Assembly: GCA_028693565.1 (NCBI GenBank)
Contig: JAQUVE010000010.1
Coordinates: 1-36,264 of the forward strand
Reading direction: 5' to 3'
DNA from: Sulfurospirillaceae bacterium
Lineage (GTDB): Bacteria > Campylobacterota > Campylobacteria > Campylobacterales > Sulfurospirillaceae
DNA: 36,264 nucleotides
The notes below the pieces were generated by a model, which saw only the letters and a list, made by a program, of their open reading frames with translations, was not told the DNA's origin and searched no databases. Shown piece by piece: positions 34,524 to 36,264 of this stretch (its first letter is position 1; each line of letters starts with the position of its first letter). Made by a program: the position numbers and the translations under genes.

Positions 34524-35588
34524 ATGAATCTTCTTGAAAAATTAGACACTAATGAGCGATTAAATTTAGAAGATGGGATGGCTTTGTATGAGCTTGACCT
34601 CTTTACACTAGGGCAATATGCTAATGCAAGGCGAAGAGCACTTCATCAGGATAAGGCTTTTTTTAATATCAATCGTCATATTAATCCTACCAATATCTGC
34701 AAAGATATTTGCAAATTTTGTGCTTTCTCAGCCAACCGCAAAAATCCCAATCCTTATACGATGAGCCATGAAGAGATTTTAGGTATTTTAGATAATTCTG
34801 TTAAAAATGGTATCACTGAAGTTCACGTAGTTTCTGCACACAATCCTGATGCTGGATTTGAGTGGTATATGGAGATTTTTTCGAAAATCAAAGCACGGTT
34901 TCCTGCTTTACACGTTAAGGCGATGACGGCTGCTGAGATTAACTTTTTGGCCACAGAATATAAGCTCAGTTTTGAAGAAGTGATTGGTAAGATGATTGAA
35001 TATGGTGTTGATTCTATGCCAGGTGGTGGGGCTGAAATTTTTGATGAAAAAGTTAGGGAATATATTTGTAAAGGCAAAGTAAGCTCTGCGGAGTGGTTGC
35101 AGATTCACGAACTTTGGCACAAGCGTGGTCATGAATCCAATGCAACGATGCTTTTTGGACATGTTGAAAAACGTGAACATCGTATTGACCATATGTTAAG
35201 GCTTCGTGATTTGCAAGATAAAACGGGTGGTTTTAATGCCTTTATCCCTTTGGTGTATCAACGCGACAATAATTATTTGCATGTGGAAGATTTTTTAAGT
35301 TCGACGGAAATTCTTAAAACGTATGCCATTAGCCGTTTGATGCTTGATAATATTGCACACATTAAGGCATATTGGGCAACATCAACGATAAATCTAGCAC
35401 TTGTAGCGCTTGAGTATGGCGCTGATGATTTAGATGGTACGATTGAAGCAGAAGCCATTCAATCGGCCGCTGGAGCGAGTAGCGCGCATGGATTAAAGCT
35501 CGAAACTTTTTTGGAATTGATTGAGACCAGCGGTTTTACTCCTGTTCAGCGAGATAGCCTTTACAATGAAATACAAATTTACAAATAA
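34524..35588 (+). CDS. mqnE: Aminofutalosine synthase
   Basis: MqnE is a radical SAM enzyme of the futalosine route to menaquinone, the route used by Campylobacterota; it joins the enolpyruvyl ether product of MqnA to the adenosyl group. The 354-residue protein has the cluster Cys59, Cys63 and Cys66 in TNICKDICKFCAFS. The segments EVHVVSAHNPD, LHVKAMTAAEINFLA and SMPGGGAEIFDEKVRE fit MqnE better than its sibling MqnC. The later segments ATMLFGHVEKREHR and QSAAGASSAHGLK are also family-like. The ribosome binding site is weak (GAAAG). The purine permease gene follows after 22 bases and may be cotranscribed. Confidence 0.9.
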   Translation: MNLLEKLDTNERLNLEDGMALYELDLFTLGQYANARRRALHQDKAFFNINRHINPTNICKDICKFCAFSANRKNPNPYTMSHEEILGILDNSVKNGITEVHVVSAHNPDAGFEWYMEIFSKIKARFPALHVKAMTAAEINFLATEYKLSFEEVIGKMIEYGVDSMPGGGAEIFDEKVREYICKGKVSSAEWLQIHELWHKRGHESNATMLFGHVEKREHRIDHMLRLRDLQDKTGGFNAFIPLVYQRDNNYLHVEDFLSSTEILKTYAISRLMLDNIAHIKAYWATSTINLALVALEYGADDLDGTIEAEAIQSAAGASSAHGLKLETFLELIETSGFTPVQRDSLYNEIQIYK

Positions 35589-35610
35589 AATTTTACACAA
35601 AGGATAGACA

Positions 35611-36264
35611 TTGGGTTTTTTTAAACTTCACGAAAATGGTACAGATGTTAAAACGGAGCTAACCGCTGGTTTTACGACATTTTTAACCATGATGTACATC
35701 GTTCCTGTCAATGCCATTATCATGAGCAAAACAGGAATGCCAATGGAGGCTTTAATCACAGCTACGGCTTTGATTACCATTTTTTCAACCGTTCTTAATG
35801 GGCTTTGGGCCAATACGCCGATTGCGATGAGTGTTGGAATGGGGCTTAACGCTTACTTTACGTTTGGTTTGGTTTTAGGTATGAAAGTGCCATGGCAAAC
35901 TGCTTTGGGTGTGGTGTTCCTCTCAGGTATTCTCTTTTTGGCTCTTTCTTTTACGCAGCTTCGTGTATGGATTATGAAAAGTGTTCCAACGGATTTAAGA
36001 CGAGCTATCAGTGCGGGTATTGGCTCTTTTATCGCTTTTATTGGGCTTAAAAGTATGGGCATGGTTATCGCTAATCCAGCTGTTTTAGTAGGTGTAGGCA
36101 ATTTTAAAAATCCGAGTGTGCTTTTAGGTGTTTTAGGACTTATTTTGGTTTTTGCTTTTTATTCATGGAAGATTAAAGGTGCTTTCATCTTAGCGGTACT
36201 TTTAACGTCAATCATTGCTTGGATTTCAGGAATTGCACCTTATCCTACAGAGTTATTTTCATTT
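35611..36264 (+). CDS. Purine permease, AzgA/NCS2-like, 5' part
   Basis: An integral membrane transporter of the AzgA (adenine/guanine/hypoxanthine) branch of NCS2. The frame begins with TTG at 35611 (M-G-F-F-K-L-H-E-N-G), with AAAGGA 6 bases upstream, and is open to the right edge: 218 codons without a stop. Typical segments are ELTAGFTTFLTMMYIVPVN, NTPIAMSVGMGLNAYFTF and PTDLRRAISAGIGSFIAFIG, the latter two near the AzgA signature. At least five membrane segments are present; the full protein is probably ~430 residues. Because it lacks an early ATG it is easily missed. It follows mqnE by 22 bases. Confidence 0.9.
   Translation, partial: MGFFKLHENGTDVKTELTAGFTTFLTMMYIVPVNAIIMSKTGMPMEALITATALITIFSTVLNGLWANTPIAMSVGMGLNAYFTFGLVLGMKVPWQTALGVVFLSGILFLALSFTQLRVWIMKSVPTDLRRAISAGIGSFIAFIGLKSMGMVIANPAVLVGVGNFKNPSVLLGVLGLILVFAFYSWKIKGAFILAVLLTSIIAWISGIAPYPTELFSF

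Noticed and set aside
1-36264. Mobile elements, tRNA genes or CRISPR arrays
   Set aside because: I looked for transposase or integrase frames, cloverleaf-like T-loop sequences and regularly spaced repeats, and found none that I can support.

Overview
The window looks like chromosomal DNA from a free-living Campylobacterota (epsilonproteobacterium), most likely Sulfurospirillum or a close relative. The evidence is a low-GC genome, short intergenic gaps, a futalosine-pathway menaquinone enzyme (mqnE), a Csd4/Pgp1-type cell-shape carboxypeptidase, a Kch-type K+ channel, FIST-domain sensors, a tungsten-type aldehyde oxidoreductase, and many c-di-GMP proteins. The genus is an inference from gene content. 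I see no tRNA, rRNA, CRISPR array, insertion sequence or prophage, and no gene-free stretch longer than 300 bases.

Layout. 1-2164: end of dapD, a small Cys protein and a membrane diguanylate cyclase. 2177-5258: a pterin-oxidoreductase locus with an E1-like ThiF/HesA enzyme, two ubiquitin-like (MoaD/ThiS) proteins and an AOR-family enzyme. 5472-10082: two convergent FIST sensors, one a soluble chemoreceptor and the other a soluble histidine kinase coupled to an OmpR-type regulator. 10239-15135: a GH17-GT2 glucan synthase-like protein and a GGDEF-EAL protein. 15287-18118: a YbiT-like ABC-F ATPase, a SUI1/YciH-like factor and an AEC permease in one tight run. 18113-20394: a voltage-gated-type K+ channel with an RCK domain plus a second RCK protein. 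20454-21950: an EAL-HDOD protein followed by a SelW-like selenoprotein. 22075-26706: csd4-like carboxypeptidase, HIT protein, radical SAM-SPASM protein and a PAS-PAS-GGDEF-EAL protein. 26867-33130: a haem-binding-sensor diguanylate cyclase broken by a frameshift, glmS broken by an in-frame TAG, and glnD. 33207-36264: trpB, mqnE and the start of a purine permease that begins with TTG.

The best find is the SelW-like gene. Read from the ATG in the 68-codon open frame, it looks like a truncated Rdx protein with no redox motif. Reading upstream through an in-frame TGA restores a ribosome binding site, an ATG and a canonical Cys-x-x-Sec motif, and a SECIS-like hairpin lies at the expected distance after the TGA. 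Two other genes are interrupted: glmS by a nonsense codon with the frame otherwise open, and the haem-sensor diguanylate cyclase by a frameshift. These could be real lesions or sequence errors.

Together the genes describe a motile, redox-versatile bacterium. It has heavy second-messenger and chemotactic sensing, peptidoglycan shaping, central nitrogen and amino-sugar metabolism, and a cofactor-dependent aldehyde/carboxylate oxidoreductase module.
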